From Multifurca ochricompacta (lineage: Eukaryota > Basidiomycota > Agaricomycetes > Russulales > Russulaceae): a stretch of 64,000 bases of DNA. The notes under the pieces were generated by a model, which saw only the letters and a list, made by a program, of their open reading frames with translations, was not told the origin of the DNA and did not search any database. Of the stretch, positions 53,730-64,000 are shown piece after piece. The stretch lies in the NCBI GenBank assembly GCA_022496185.1, contig WTXG01000043.1, positions 124,001 through 188,000 of the forward strand, given 5' to 3'. The position numbers and the translations under genes were made by a program. Within the stretch, counting starts at the first letter, position 1. Every line of letters begins with the position of its first letter.

Positions 53730-56700
53730 ATGGCATCCGCTCGCCGTCTCAAGCGCATACAAAATGCTCTTGCTCCAACAATTACATCTATAGGCACTTT
53801 GACCCTCGGCAACATATCCTACCCTGTTCCAGCATCAGTCACCCCTTCACGTCTCCCCCATTTCACTCCACTGGATCCCAATGATCCACGCACACGCGAA
53901 CACCTATACTTTCTTCTGCAAAAGTTCATTCTTGGCCAAGACGTATTCCTCGTCGCACAGCCAGGACCCTACGCGCGGAGGCTAGCGCTCACATTCTGCA
54001 GGTGCGACCGCGTCACTATTTGCACCAATGCATCATTGTGCTGACGGGAATGCAAGTATGATGAACGCCGAGTACGAATATATCGCGCTACATCGCGACG
54101 TTGGTGAGACGGAGCTCAAGCAGGGACGAGAGATCCGAGAGGGCGGAAACCTCGTTTATGTCGACAGCGCCTCTGTGCGTGCCGTCAAGACTGGGCGCAT
54201 CCTCATCATTGAGGGAATTGAGAAGGCAGAACGCGGGATCATGCCGGTATGTTCCGACTCACCAACTTGATCTTCATTCCCTTTTCCCAATGCTGCTTGT
54301 TTTAAGGTCCTCAATAATCTGTTGGAGAACCGTGAAATGTAGTCTCCCATATTTTCTTTCTAAACCTTTTGAAGGGCTTGACTCATCCCTTTTTTTTGAT
54401 TTTCACAGAAATCTTGACGATGGCACCCACATCCTTCATCCGCATCGTCATATCCTTCTCCCTCCTGCTGATGCCGCCGACGCCCGTTTTGTCCCCGCCC
54501 ATCCTTCCTTCCGCGTGATTGCAATTGGTGCACCCGTTCCGCCGTATACAGGCTATCCTCTCGACCCACCGTTCCGTTCACGCTTCCAGGCACGCTTTCT
54601 TGATCCGACGAGCGCCCTTCTCGCGTACCCTGACTCGCCCGATGCGCTTCCCGAGGCATCCGCTCCTCTATGGAAGATTTTACGTGATCTCGTACTCGCA
54701 ACGCAATATGCAAGCGAAGCGCGCCATGTATTAGACGGCGTCGCGCGCTCCGCGCTTCCGCCATTCCCTCAGACAGCGCTGGCAAAATTGCACACGCTAC
54801 TTACGACCTTCCCACCCCCGTCCCCAATAGCATCCGGATCACGTCCTCTGTCCCCGCGCGCCATGGGGAGGCTTATGATAGTGCTTCACCCTGAGTTGCT
54901 GCATGCGCCGTTCCAGGCATGGGCGTTACTCAGCGAGAGGCTGGAGGAGGCTGGACTTGGTCCTCTCGCTGCACCTCTAGCCACCGAAGACTTGGACGAT
55001 CCCGGGACAGCGGTGGAGGACGCCACGGGGTTATTGGGCTATACTGTTCGGTCCATCGAACGCACTGGCAAGCATTCCGTCCGCGTTGTCTTTACGACCC
55101 TAGGTGACGGGAAGGAGGTTGTGCTTGAGGTGCCTGCGGGAGAAGGGTCCTTACGACCATTCCCGCTCGAGGAAACGCCCGACTTTGTACCGAGCGCTCG
55201 TTTTGTGGGCCTCCTAACGAACTGTCTGCAGGCGCACGCACTCGGATGGGACATTTCCCTCGTTCCACCTGCGCAACCTGCCACCGCTAGCGCGTCAACG
55301 TCGTTGTTAGTTTACGTTCTTGGTGACGTGCTGGGGTATGTACGCGAGGCCGTTCATGTCTACAAGGAACTGGGAGGTCGCGAGTTGCTTATGAGGCGCG
55401 TGGTGGGCGAGGGCGGGGCTACTAGCTGGGAACCAAGGTAAGCTTACTATATTTCCCTGCAGATCAGGGGATACTTAACGGAGTGACCGGATGGTACGCA
55501 TAGTCCGCTAGTTCAGGGTGCTTGGGCAGGAAGACTTGTACACTTTTCGGGGCTCGATGTTCTTGGGCCGACGGCTGGCGCGATCGCACGGCTGTTGCAA
55601 GATAGGGAAATTGAGCTCTGGGAGGGAAAACGCATCGTTGCGTCCCTCGAAGAAGACGAGGTGAGCCTCAAAACGTTTCCAGCCTTTTACCCTGTTTCCT
55701 ACATAGAATCCCTCCCCCTTGTAGACAAACCCCGATCTCTCCACTGCCCACCCCTCTTTTCGCGTCATTAGCACAGCCTCGCGCGCGGCGCCGCTACGCG
55801 ACTGGTTGTCTTCAGAACACGCGAACATGTTTCTTCCCGTGCCCGCACAGCCCATGGGCCGCACCGAAGAGGCAGCACTCCTGATCCGCACGGGATGTCC
55901 GCCCGCCAACGTAGATACGCTTCTCACGTTCGCCGGAGCGTACCGCACGCGCATGGCTCCGGCTGACGGCGCGTTACGCGTACGTAGGCTTGGGACGCGC
56001 GCGCTGCTGCGCATCGCTCGGCGACTCGCGCAGTTCCCTTGGGACCAGGATGTGCGAAGCATGCTTGAACGAGCGCTGCTTACGGATTTCCTGCCAACAA
56101 CTGAAAAGGTTGGCGTCGAAGAGCTTCTGGAGGAGGTGGGAATCCATAAAATTACCCCTGCGGTGCGTTTGAGACGTATTCTTTTTTTAATTGTTTAATG
56201 GTCTGATGCGAAAGCTGCTTGAAATTGCAACGTATGCCTTACCACCTTCCTGTAGTTCCACCCTCCGCCCGTGGTGGTGGAAGATGAAGCGGACAGGGTG
56301 TTGCTGTTTCCCGCACCGACGGATCCGCTACGCAAGACCAAAGACACTCGTATACCGCGCTTCGAAACTGCTAGTGATCCAGAGGGCGTCGCGTCGTTCG
56401 TGCCGCATATGGATCACTTCTATAATAACAGCATCCAGTCGGCGCAAATGCGCGATCTGGCAATCGACTTTGAGTTGCTTCAGGATCACCTGGTGCTCCT
56501 TGGTAATCAGGTACGCACTCATGCCCCCCCTAACATTAGACCGCCCTCACAAACGCATTTCTGCACGCAGGGAGTAGGTAAGAACAAGATCGTTGACAGG
56601 TTATGTCAGGTGAGTACACCTGCGCCCCCCCCCCTCCCCGTCCCCCATGCTGAAGTAATAATACATTTTTTCACAGCTCCTCCAGCGACCCCGCGAGTAC

Positions 56701-59598
56701 ATCCAACTTCACCGCGACTCGACTGTACAGCAACTCATGTTCCACACGACTCTTGAGCGCGGCGTGATCCGCTACACGGACTCGCCGCTGCTGCGCGCCG
56801 TGGCGCAAGGGCGCGTACTGGTGGTTGATGAAGTGGACAAGGCACCCGAGCATGTCGTGGCGATATTCCGCAGTCTTGCGGGTCAAGGAGAACTCACGCT
56901 CTCGGATGGGCGACGTCTCACGCACGTGGTGAAGCGCGATGGCGACCTGCCCATCCACCCGAACTTCCGTCTCATCTTACTGGCGAATCGGCCAGGATAT
57001 CGTAAGGGGGCTCCATCATTTGCTTGCTTCTAGCAGCTCAAAGCCAAGGTTTACTTATGGGCGTGGCGATGTGTGTTTCATAGCTTTCCTCGGGAATCAC
57101 TTCATGCAGGTTTTGGGGGACAATTTCAGCTGGTGAGTAGTAATTGAAAGAGCTTCCGAGGGTGAAGGGTGGTGATCGATAACTTTTTGATGACCCATCC
57201 CACTAGTCACGCCATTTCTAACCCTGATTTGGAATCGGAGCGTAGACTGTTGACTCAACTAGCGCCAGAACTCGACGAAAACTTGATTACGCGCCTCATA
57301 GGTGCTTTTCATGACCTCAGGCAAGGTTATGAAAGTGGATCTTTGGCATACCCATACTCCCTCCGTGGTGCGCGCTATCGTCATTATAGCTGCAGGCAGC
57401 TGCCTAATTTTGCACGTAGAATTAATTGCTATTGTACGCCACATGCGGGCTTACCCCGATGACGACCTGGACGATACCTTGCGCAATGTCTTCGATTTTG
57501 ATGTTTATCGCATCGAGACGACTGAGAAGCTGGACGAGATCCTCCGAAAACATGGGTTCGTATGACACCATGGCGCTATCAAGGATCCCCAGTGGCTGAC
57601 TCACGTTTAATTTCAGGTTACGCGCAGAGGATGTCAACTTTACAGAACAGACGAAAGGGAAGCGAAAACAACTCGACATGCAATTCGACCCGGAGAAGAC
57701 TGACCTCGACAAACCGAAACATGGCCAGGAGGATCCAAACGGTGGAGCCCACAGTGGTGGAAACGCGTTTGCTGGAGGTGTAAGATTTTTTGATTGTATA
57801 TCCCGACGTATGTTCATGCTTACGCAACGCAGACCGGTGGGCGCGATACCGCCGGCATGGGCGGACGTGGGGGCTTCAAGCGCCTCTACAAGAAAGGCCA
57901 CGACATCTACCAAGTAGGTAATCCATTAGGGCTGCAAATTTTTGTTCACATTATTTACTTCCCTCCACATCAGGTGTCTAAGAAACTGAAGGATGACGTT
58001 CCAGAGTCGGTGCGAGCACAGGCACGCTTGATGGCGCGCAAAGAGCTGGAAGCCCGCTTAGCTGCGCTAAACATTACCTCAGCGGGTGCGAACAGTTACG
58101 GGGCACTGCTATCACCTGTTCAAGCGCACATTGCGCAGCTTCAAGATCTCCTCGAGCGTGCGTTTTCTACTGCTTCGTGTGATATCCATCCGTGAGGCAC
58201 ATCGTATTGATCCTCGAACACGTGTGTAGACTTGGCTGCTCGCGAGGAAGAACGCGTTTGGGTGAAGCGTCAGACAGATGGCGAGCTGGACGACACGCGT
58301 CTCACGGAGGGCCTTACAGGCGAGGCAGCGGTGTACAAGCGCCGGGGGATGGCCAAGCCCGAGCTCGGGAGACCCCAGGTGAAGTCAGTGCTTTTCGTTT
58401 TCTCCTGTCAACCATAACGCGGGGAAGATCAACTGACGGGTGTGGTTCGGTACGGATCCACAGGCCAAAGCGCATTCGATTCGTGTTTGATATTAGCGCA
58501 TCGATGTGGGTATATACCCTTGAAAGTTTTTGCTCATGCGAGCGGTTAGAAACAAAGAAACTTATTACTGGTATTGAGGGCAGGTACCGATTTCAATACG
58601 ATGGAAGATTGCAGAGGAGCCTAGAGACAGGTTAGCACGCATTTGTTACTCGTTTTATTGTCCCCTCACTTTTATGTCCCCAACGTTCTCTCTCAGCGGT
58701 CATGCTCATGGAGAGCTTCAATCTCCTTACCAGAAAGGACAAGTATAAGTGGGATGTATGTCTATTCGGCCTCCCTGGGATGGGCTCTCTTATTCATGAC
58801 TCTTGACGCTTCATAAATGCAGATGTACGGCCATGTGAGTATATATATAAACGGTGGACCAAAAAAATGTGACTATTGACCGTATTTATTTCCCAGTCTG
58901 GGGACGAACCAGAGATACCGCTCGTCAACATAGGCGACCCCATCGAAGAAGTCTCGCAGCGCTGGGCTGTCACGCAAAAGATGAAATACACGACGCAGTA
59001 TACCTGGAGCGGTGACACAACCGGTCCGTCGTCTTCTCTCTCTGTCCTTCCCTATCCCGTCTTGGGCGGGGAACCATGGGGTGACCTTGTGATGAGCCTA
59101 ATCACACAATAAATATACACCGACAGTGGCGGCGATTGAGAAGGCCGTGAATGAGGTTGCCGCGTTTGACGGTGGTACGTATGGTTCAATGGTTCCGATC
59201 TTTCACACGCGCTGAATCTCAAGTACCACATCATATTTTGCGCACGCTACACGACATACATGCCCAGACGACCATTTTGTCATCGCGCTCACAGACGCGA
59301 ATTTCGGGCAGTATAATATCACGGCTGAGGACCTCGGGCGCGCGATGAACCGGCACCCGAAAGTGAAGACGGCGTTGATATGCATCTGCGAGGACTCTGA
59401 GGCTTCATGGTGGGTGTGGGGGGTGCTTTATTGGATGCTAATTAACACTAACTCGGGATTCGATTTGTGTGTATGTTCGTGTGTGTGTGTGTTGTCAGGG
59501 TCAAGAAACACTTCCCAGGTCGCGCGTTCCTCGTCACCAATTCGGCAGACATTCCGAAGGTATTGAGAGGTTTCTTGACCACTATGGTTGACAAGTAG
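53730..59598 (+). CDS. VWA8-type protein: AAA+ ATPase with C-terminal von Willebrand A domain
   Basis: I trace 24 exons (53730-54001, 54057-54246, 54307-54338, 54409-55437, 55504-55660, 55725-56162, 56256-56510, 56571-56609, 56677-57001, 57084-57132, 57207-57367, 57420-57555, 57617-57779, 57833-57913, 57974-58157, 58230-58378, 58471-58505, 58584-58630, 58697-58755, 58823-58834, 58897-59023, 59127-59174, 59268-59409, 59499-59598), giving about 1409 residues. The AAA+ part has GNQGVGKNKI (the VWA8 form of Walker A) and VLVVDEVDKAP (Walker B). The C-terminal VWA domain has the metal site FDISASM and later ALTDANF. VWA8 proteins are mitochondrial dynein-related ATPases of uncertain role. Exon 20 is a 12-nt microexon. 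The acceptor of exon 17 (after CCAAAG) and the donor of exon 22 were chosen by frame. Confidence 0.92.
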
Positions 59599-60063
59599 AC
59601 TACTACAAGTCCTATCGTTTCGTCAACCCTCAAGTATATTCGACTAAAGTAACGATTAGCGTAATCAATTTTTTCTTTTTCTTTTTCATTACTACGCTAC
59701 GCTGTGCGCTTATATGTGTATATATATATATCTCACATTGACGAAGACTCTAAGACTTAAGTCAGTCACATGCGGACCTGCTTTATCATAAGACATGGTT
59801 AAACAAGGTGGTGGTGATTACTCCACGCAAACGTGAGCGAACGAAATGTCACCTCTGTTCCGAGAGAGATGAAAATGGTCCAGCCAGAGGACAAAATCAG
59901 GAGCCCACCACTCCCCCCTGTATGGATGTTTCGTGCAAGCCGTCTCCCCACTCTCCCCCCTCGTGCGCAGTGTCTCAGTCCCGGTTCAGGGAGTGAAGAA
60001 GTGAAATATACAAATAGGTATAGCCGGAATATAACAAAAGTATAACAAAGTACAATTTCGTGG

Positions 60064-61531
60064 CTAATTCTAGGCCAGGCCAAAAAACAAAACGTCCACT
60101 CAGTTAATTTTGACTCTAAATGTATCAGACAAAGGTGGAAACAACACGGGCGTACCTCTGGTATCCTGAAAACGGTGATTTCCTAGGGCCGCGCATGTGC
60201 ATCTGTCAGTTACAAGACGGGGATGGAAACAGGGGGGAAAGAAGTAGAGAGGAACACACCTGTTGCTTAAAGTAACGTCGGTTTTCTTCGTCGATGAGGA
60301 CGAGATTGAGGTAGTAACGCGTGCTGAACTTTTTGTTGACGTCGCGGAACGTTGGTGTCAAGTCAAACCCGCCCAGGAAAAGCCGGATTGGGATTGTTTC
60401 GCCTGGAGGGTCCCCATAACGCTTTAATGGGGAGGAAAAAAGAGAGAGAAGTAAAAGCGGCACCTCGTACGGGAGCACCGTCCATTATTTCGAACTTTGT
60501 GATAGTCTCGCTCTCGTTGTATTGATTTGGCGGCGAGCCGGTAGTCTCACGCCGAATGATCGACAATTCCATGTGCTTTATTTTGATGCGCACGAGCAGG
60601 AAGTATATCTTTCCGACTATCACGTCTTTTAGATGATACCTGTCAAGTGATCAATAGTGACTGTCAGAAGTCGTGAGCAGGGAAGGTGACGGCAACTAGA
60701 CCGCACTTTGATTTGTTGTACTCGAATTCGATGTGCAGACAGTCCTCGATGCCAACTTCCATCTTGATCGAGTTATTACTGTCTGGCGGCATGCGGAAGG
60801 AGTGCACCCAGATATCCTTTTCGTTCACCACATCTGACATCCGTCTCGATATTGTTACGCGGATGAAGTACCTAACGCGTCCCGAGATGTGAGAGCAAAG
60901 CAAAGAAAAGGGTTGAACCCCAAAACATGGGGGAAAAGAGCTGACGAACCGCAACTTGACATTGATACCCAGATAACTCTCGTATTGTTTCTCCACATTT
61001 TTGAATAAAAAGTCGAACGTTTGCGCCTGTCGCAATTCGCCTGGGGCTGCCAACTCTTGAGAGAGCGAAAGGAACTCGTGGTGATGGCCGCGATCGTAAA
61101 ACAACTCTATTCAAACGAGATAATTCAGTTCAAGGGTGAAAAGAAAAACGAAACACCAAAGAGACGTGCCTATGTTTCCAACAAACTCGACCTTGATCCC
61201 GTCGTGCGTCGTACGCTTTCCGTCTCGAACGCGAACCGTGACCTGCACCACCACACCACCCTCTCTCAGCACACAAAACGGACAAAACAAAAATTTGAAA
61301 TGAGGAGGACAAGAAAGGGAGTTATATGGTACAATACAGTATAGTATAGTATAGTAGAATATTAGAGCAGATAGCCGGACGTACCTGACCGGAGAGGGAC
61401 TCCCCGTCATAATAAACTGGACACGAAATCGGACGATCCTTGTCCGCTTTTGATTCTATCTGTTTCCGAAGTTCTTCGCCTTCAAGCTTGACATCGACGT
61501 CAATGGCGGACGAGAAGAAGTAAGCAGCCAT
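60064..61531 (-). CDS. vps26: Retromer subunit VPS26
   Basis: Exons on minus are 61531-61385, 61242-61170, 61106-60950, 60871-60707, 60639-60464, 60402-60260, 60182-60156 and probably 60069-60064, about 297 residues. The sequence is highly conserved: VKVEFVG-type arrestin fold, LFYDRGHHHEFLSL, NNSIKMEVGIEDCLHIEFEY, VGKIYFLLVRIKIKHMEL, RYYLNLVLIDEENRRYFKQQ. VPS26 joins VPS35 and VPS29 in the retromer, which returns receptors from endosomes to the Golgi. The intron after exon 2 has a GC donor (ATAG then GCACGT) and an AG acceptor, the only way to keep the frame to LFYDRG. The C-terminus after ITVFRIPE is uncertain. It runs tail to tail with VWA8, 466 bp apart. Confidence 0.93.
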
Positions 61532-61799
61532 GGTGATAAGCGCAGTCGGTCTGAAAAGAAAGCTTCTAGAGGAGTATTAGCTGTGTCTCCTTTTGTAGAT
61601 ACGCCAGATAGAGTGCGACAGTTCCTGAGCCTGCCAGTGAGGAAAGAAGGAGGAGAGGAGAGAGCTGGACACTGTGCTTTATTACACCAGGAGGAGGTAC
61701 AAGGTACACACTAACTCACAGGGGCCGAGCTGAGCCTTACTCGGTTGGCCCCGGCCCGAGGTCAGCCGCAACAACTCATATAACGTTATTTTATCTCCC

Positions 61800-64000
61800 T
61801 CTTACGCACCTTGGATCTCGTCTGGGCCTCTTTCCCCCTTCGGGCTAGCGGCTCCTTGTCCCCTGTTGTCATCGACTGGGCAGCCAGCCTGGGCTCCGAC
61901 CATGCTGGCCTTTGCTGCTCTTGGCAACACTCCCTAATGGCTCTGACTCCTGCCACGCCTACAAAGTTGTATGTCACCAAGATCTCTGATGACGCGCTCA
62001 AGGCCTGGCAAGATCACCTGGACTTGTCCCTGCTGCCCGTCCCTCAGCTGTCCACTCCGGCTGACATCGACAATTTCGCCACACAGCTTCTTGACGTACT
62101 GATCATGACGTCTGATGCTCACTTGGCGGTCACCTCCACTCCCCGTGCCAAGTGTGCCAAGTGGTGGAACCCTGCCTGCACCCAGGTGGTTACCGCACTT
62201 TGGCGCTCCCAACGCGACCCTGCTGCAAAGGCCCGGGCTTCTGACGCCCTCCGCCGTGAGATATGGCAGTAGGGCTGCGCGCCGTACCCGTAGCTTACAG
62301 TATGACGGTGCTGTAGTACGGTGCCGTACCCGTACCGTACCAGCTCAAGTCAATCATCGAGACGGACGGTTACAGGTACAGAAAACGCCGTCCGAACCTG
62401 TCAAAAAACGGCCGTAGACGGCATTAGACGGCATGGACGGCAGGGCTTTAATCTTGCCATTAAGCCACCAAAACTCCCCCACTATAGTATCTTTACCTAT
62501 TTAGATAGTAGATAAGTGTTAGCTAAATATGGTAAAGATAAGAGATAAGATAAACTAACTAATACTCACTTCAGTTTATGTGGTCAAATAGTTATTTAAA
62601 TGTGACAAGACAGAAGGAATGTGTTGTGTGTGCAATGTCTCTGAATCAATTATCTGATGCACTTTAGATTATCTTATCATAATCATAAGATCGAGTCCAC
62701 CCAGGAGCCCAGCTGTCTGGTCTCCGGTCCCAGTTGCAACCGGCCCATCTCAACAGCATATTATGGAGTAGATTAGATTAGTGGATGGGGCATGATCTCC
62801 CTCCGTTGCCTGACAAGAAGCAGTTGCATCTTGCACGCATGCAAGCTGATACTGCACTGGGTCGTTGAGCTGTCTATTAGTCTATATATTTGATTTTTGC
62901 CTTATTGTAATTGAATTTTGGTCTGCCAGAGTCCAGTTGGAGGTATGCTCGCATTTACCACACATGACTTTAGGAGTTGCCTTGTGCAAGCCCAAATATA
63001 GTTTTTGGGATGCCCCTTTTTGGGGCATGTTTTGGTATTGTTTCTCTGATGTCTCTTTTGTGATAATGTACCTACAATTACATTTATTGAGGGAGTTCAT
63101 GTTCCAGTATGCCCTGTTTACACCAATCACACTCACAGAAGCAAATGCAATGCTTGAAGTCCCTCTATGAGTTTCAGATTATGGCTGGTAAAGTAGATTG
63201 TTGGGTATTGTACTCATAAACTACATAAAAAGGTGTAGAATAGCCATAAGAATACACCTATTCATTGCTTTATCAGTCTAAGCTTCTTGCTCATGCTACC
63301 CTGGTCAACTTTATTTTCTCTAGTAATACCGTCTACTACCGTATACCGTAAAACGGCCGTACCGTACCCGTACCGTACCGTCAGCGATCCGGTGAGTACC
63401 AAAAACGGAAGGTGTACAGGTCAGCCGTACCCGTCCTTCACCGTCAAATAGACGGCCGTCACCGTCAAATGGATGGCGCGCAGCCCTATACGGCAGGCTA
63501 AGTTTGCCTGGACCAATGAAGCCATAGCTACCCAAGACATCTGGGACGTCGCTGCCTGGCGCCACGGATGACGCATCTCCATAGTCCCTGCCATCCGCTG
63601 CCCTTCTGGTCCCCTCCTCTGGGACCGCTCTGCCATCGAAGAGGTCTTCGTTGCTCAGTTCTTTGGGTCTGAGTCCTTTCTGGTGCCGACTGCTTTCGCT
63701 GACGACCCACCGCCTTTTCCTACGTGGCCCTGGGTCCCCTTCTCCCCCGATGAGATTGCTGATCACCTTCGCAAGACTTCATCAAAGTCCGCTCCCGGCT
63801 TCTCCAAACTTAACTGGCAAATCCTCAAGTGGGCCTGGCCGTCGATCGACGATCACGTCACTGCCCTCTTCAATGCCTCCGTCCAAGTCGGACATGTGCC
63901 CTCTTCGTGGAAACACGCTCTGACAGTCGTTCTCCTGAAACCGGCACGACCGGACTACAGTCTCGCAAAGGCCCACCGTCCGATCTCCCTCTTGGAGACT
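61800..64000 (+). mobile_element. LINE copy 2, 5'-truncated, continues past the window
   Basis: The reading starts inside the endonuclease (LDLVWASFPL, GSDHAGL) at about 61805. It continues to REIWQ at 62269, is interrupted by a hAT-like element, and resumes at 63497 (AKFAWTNEAIATQDIWDVAAW) into the RT (SKSAPGFSKLNWQILKWAW). It matches LINE copy 1 closely. A TGA at 63569-63571 and the 5' truncation make it inactive. Truncation at the 5' end is usual for target-primed insertion. Confidence 0.88.
62270..63488. mobile_element. hAT-like non-autonomous element, copy 2 (1219 bp)
   Basis: The element has the same ends (TAGGGCTGCGCGCCGT) and interior as 35120-36433. It is flanked by TATGGCAG (62262-62269) and TACGGCAG (63489-63496), an 8-bp duplication with one change. 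Removing it rejoins the LINE reading REIWQAKFAWTN. It is about 95 bp shorter than copy 1 through internal deletions. No transposase is present. Confidence 0.88.

Noticed and set aside
55508..56062. 184-codon minus-strand frame
   Set aside because: It is antisense to well-conserved VWA8 exons.
59799..60083. C-terminal extension of VPS26 through 59799
   Set aside because: The read-through frame has no similarity to VPS26. A GT-AG intron ending in GGCCTAG gives a short plausible end, although this remains uncertain.

Overview
The window looks like the genome of a filamentous basidiomycete, probably an agaricomycete. The genes carry many short introns (about 50 to 90 nt, GT..AG). The recognisable families (VWA8, retromer VPS26, peroxisomal hydratase 2, secreted pepsin-like proteases, Crinkler-kinase proteins, Ty3 chromoviruses, Tad-like LINEs) fit such a genome. 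The species cannot be named from the sequence alone.

Layout. 1-14.7 kb is a nest of transposons. A LINE on the minus strand was hit by an LTR element (G1), and the 3' LTR of G1 was then hit by a full Ty3 chromovirus (G2, 1805-9040, 5-bp target duplication). 15-17 kb holds an unknown ORF split by a solo G1-type LTR. 17.2-43.5 kb is a large inverted duplication. Each arm carries a secreted aspartic protease pointing inward and a Crinkler-kinase gene pointing outward, with a second Crinkler gene at the outer edge. The 7.3-kb spacer holds a peroxisomal MaoC hydratase and a secreted protein made of 28-residue repeats. The right arm later received a Mutator-like element (9-bp duplication) and a hAT-like element (8-bp duplication), and the left arm still shows both empty sites.

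44-64 kb is more ordinary. An amidase gene has its first exon split by a 543-bp miniature LTR retrotransposon whose LTRs carry a tRNA-like Pol III unit. Then come another Crinkler-kinase gene with an in-frame stop, a decayed kinase fragment, an intact VWA8-type AAA/VWA gene (24 exons), vps26, and a 5'-truncated LINE that again carries a hAT-like insertion.

The most interesting points are the miniature LTR element with tRNA-like LTRs, the inverted duplication of Crinkler-kinase and protease genes, the repeat protein in its spacer, and the self-priming, CpG-decayed chromovirus. Exon coordinates were worked out by hand. Reading frames were checked across every junction of the gene models given, but no alignment software was available.
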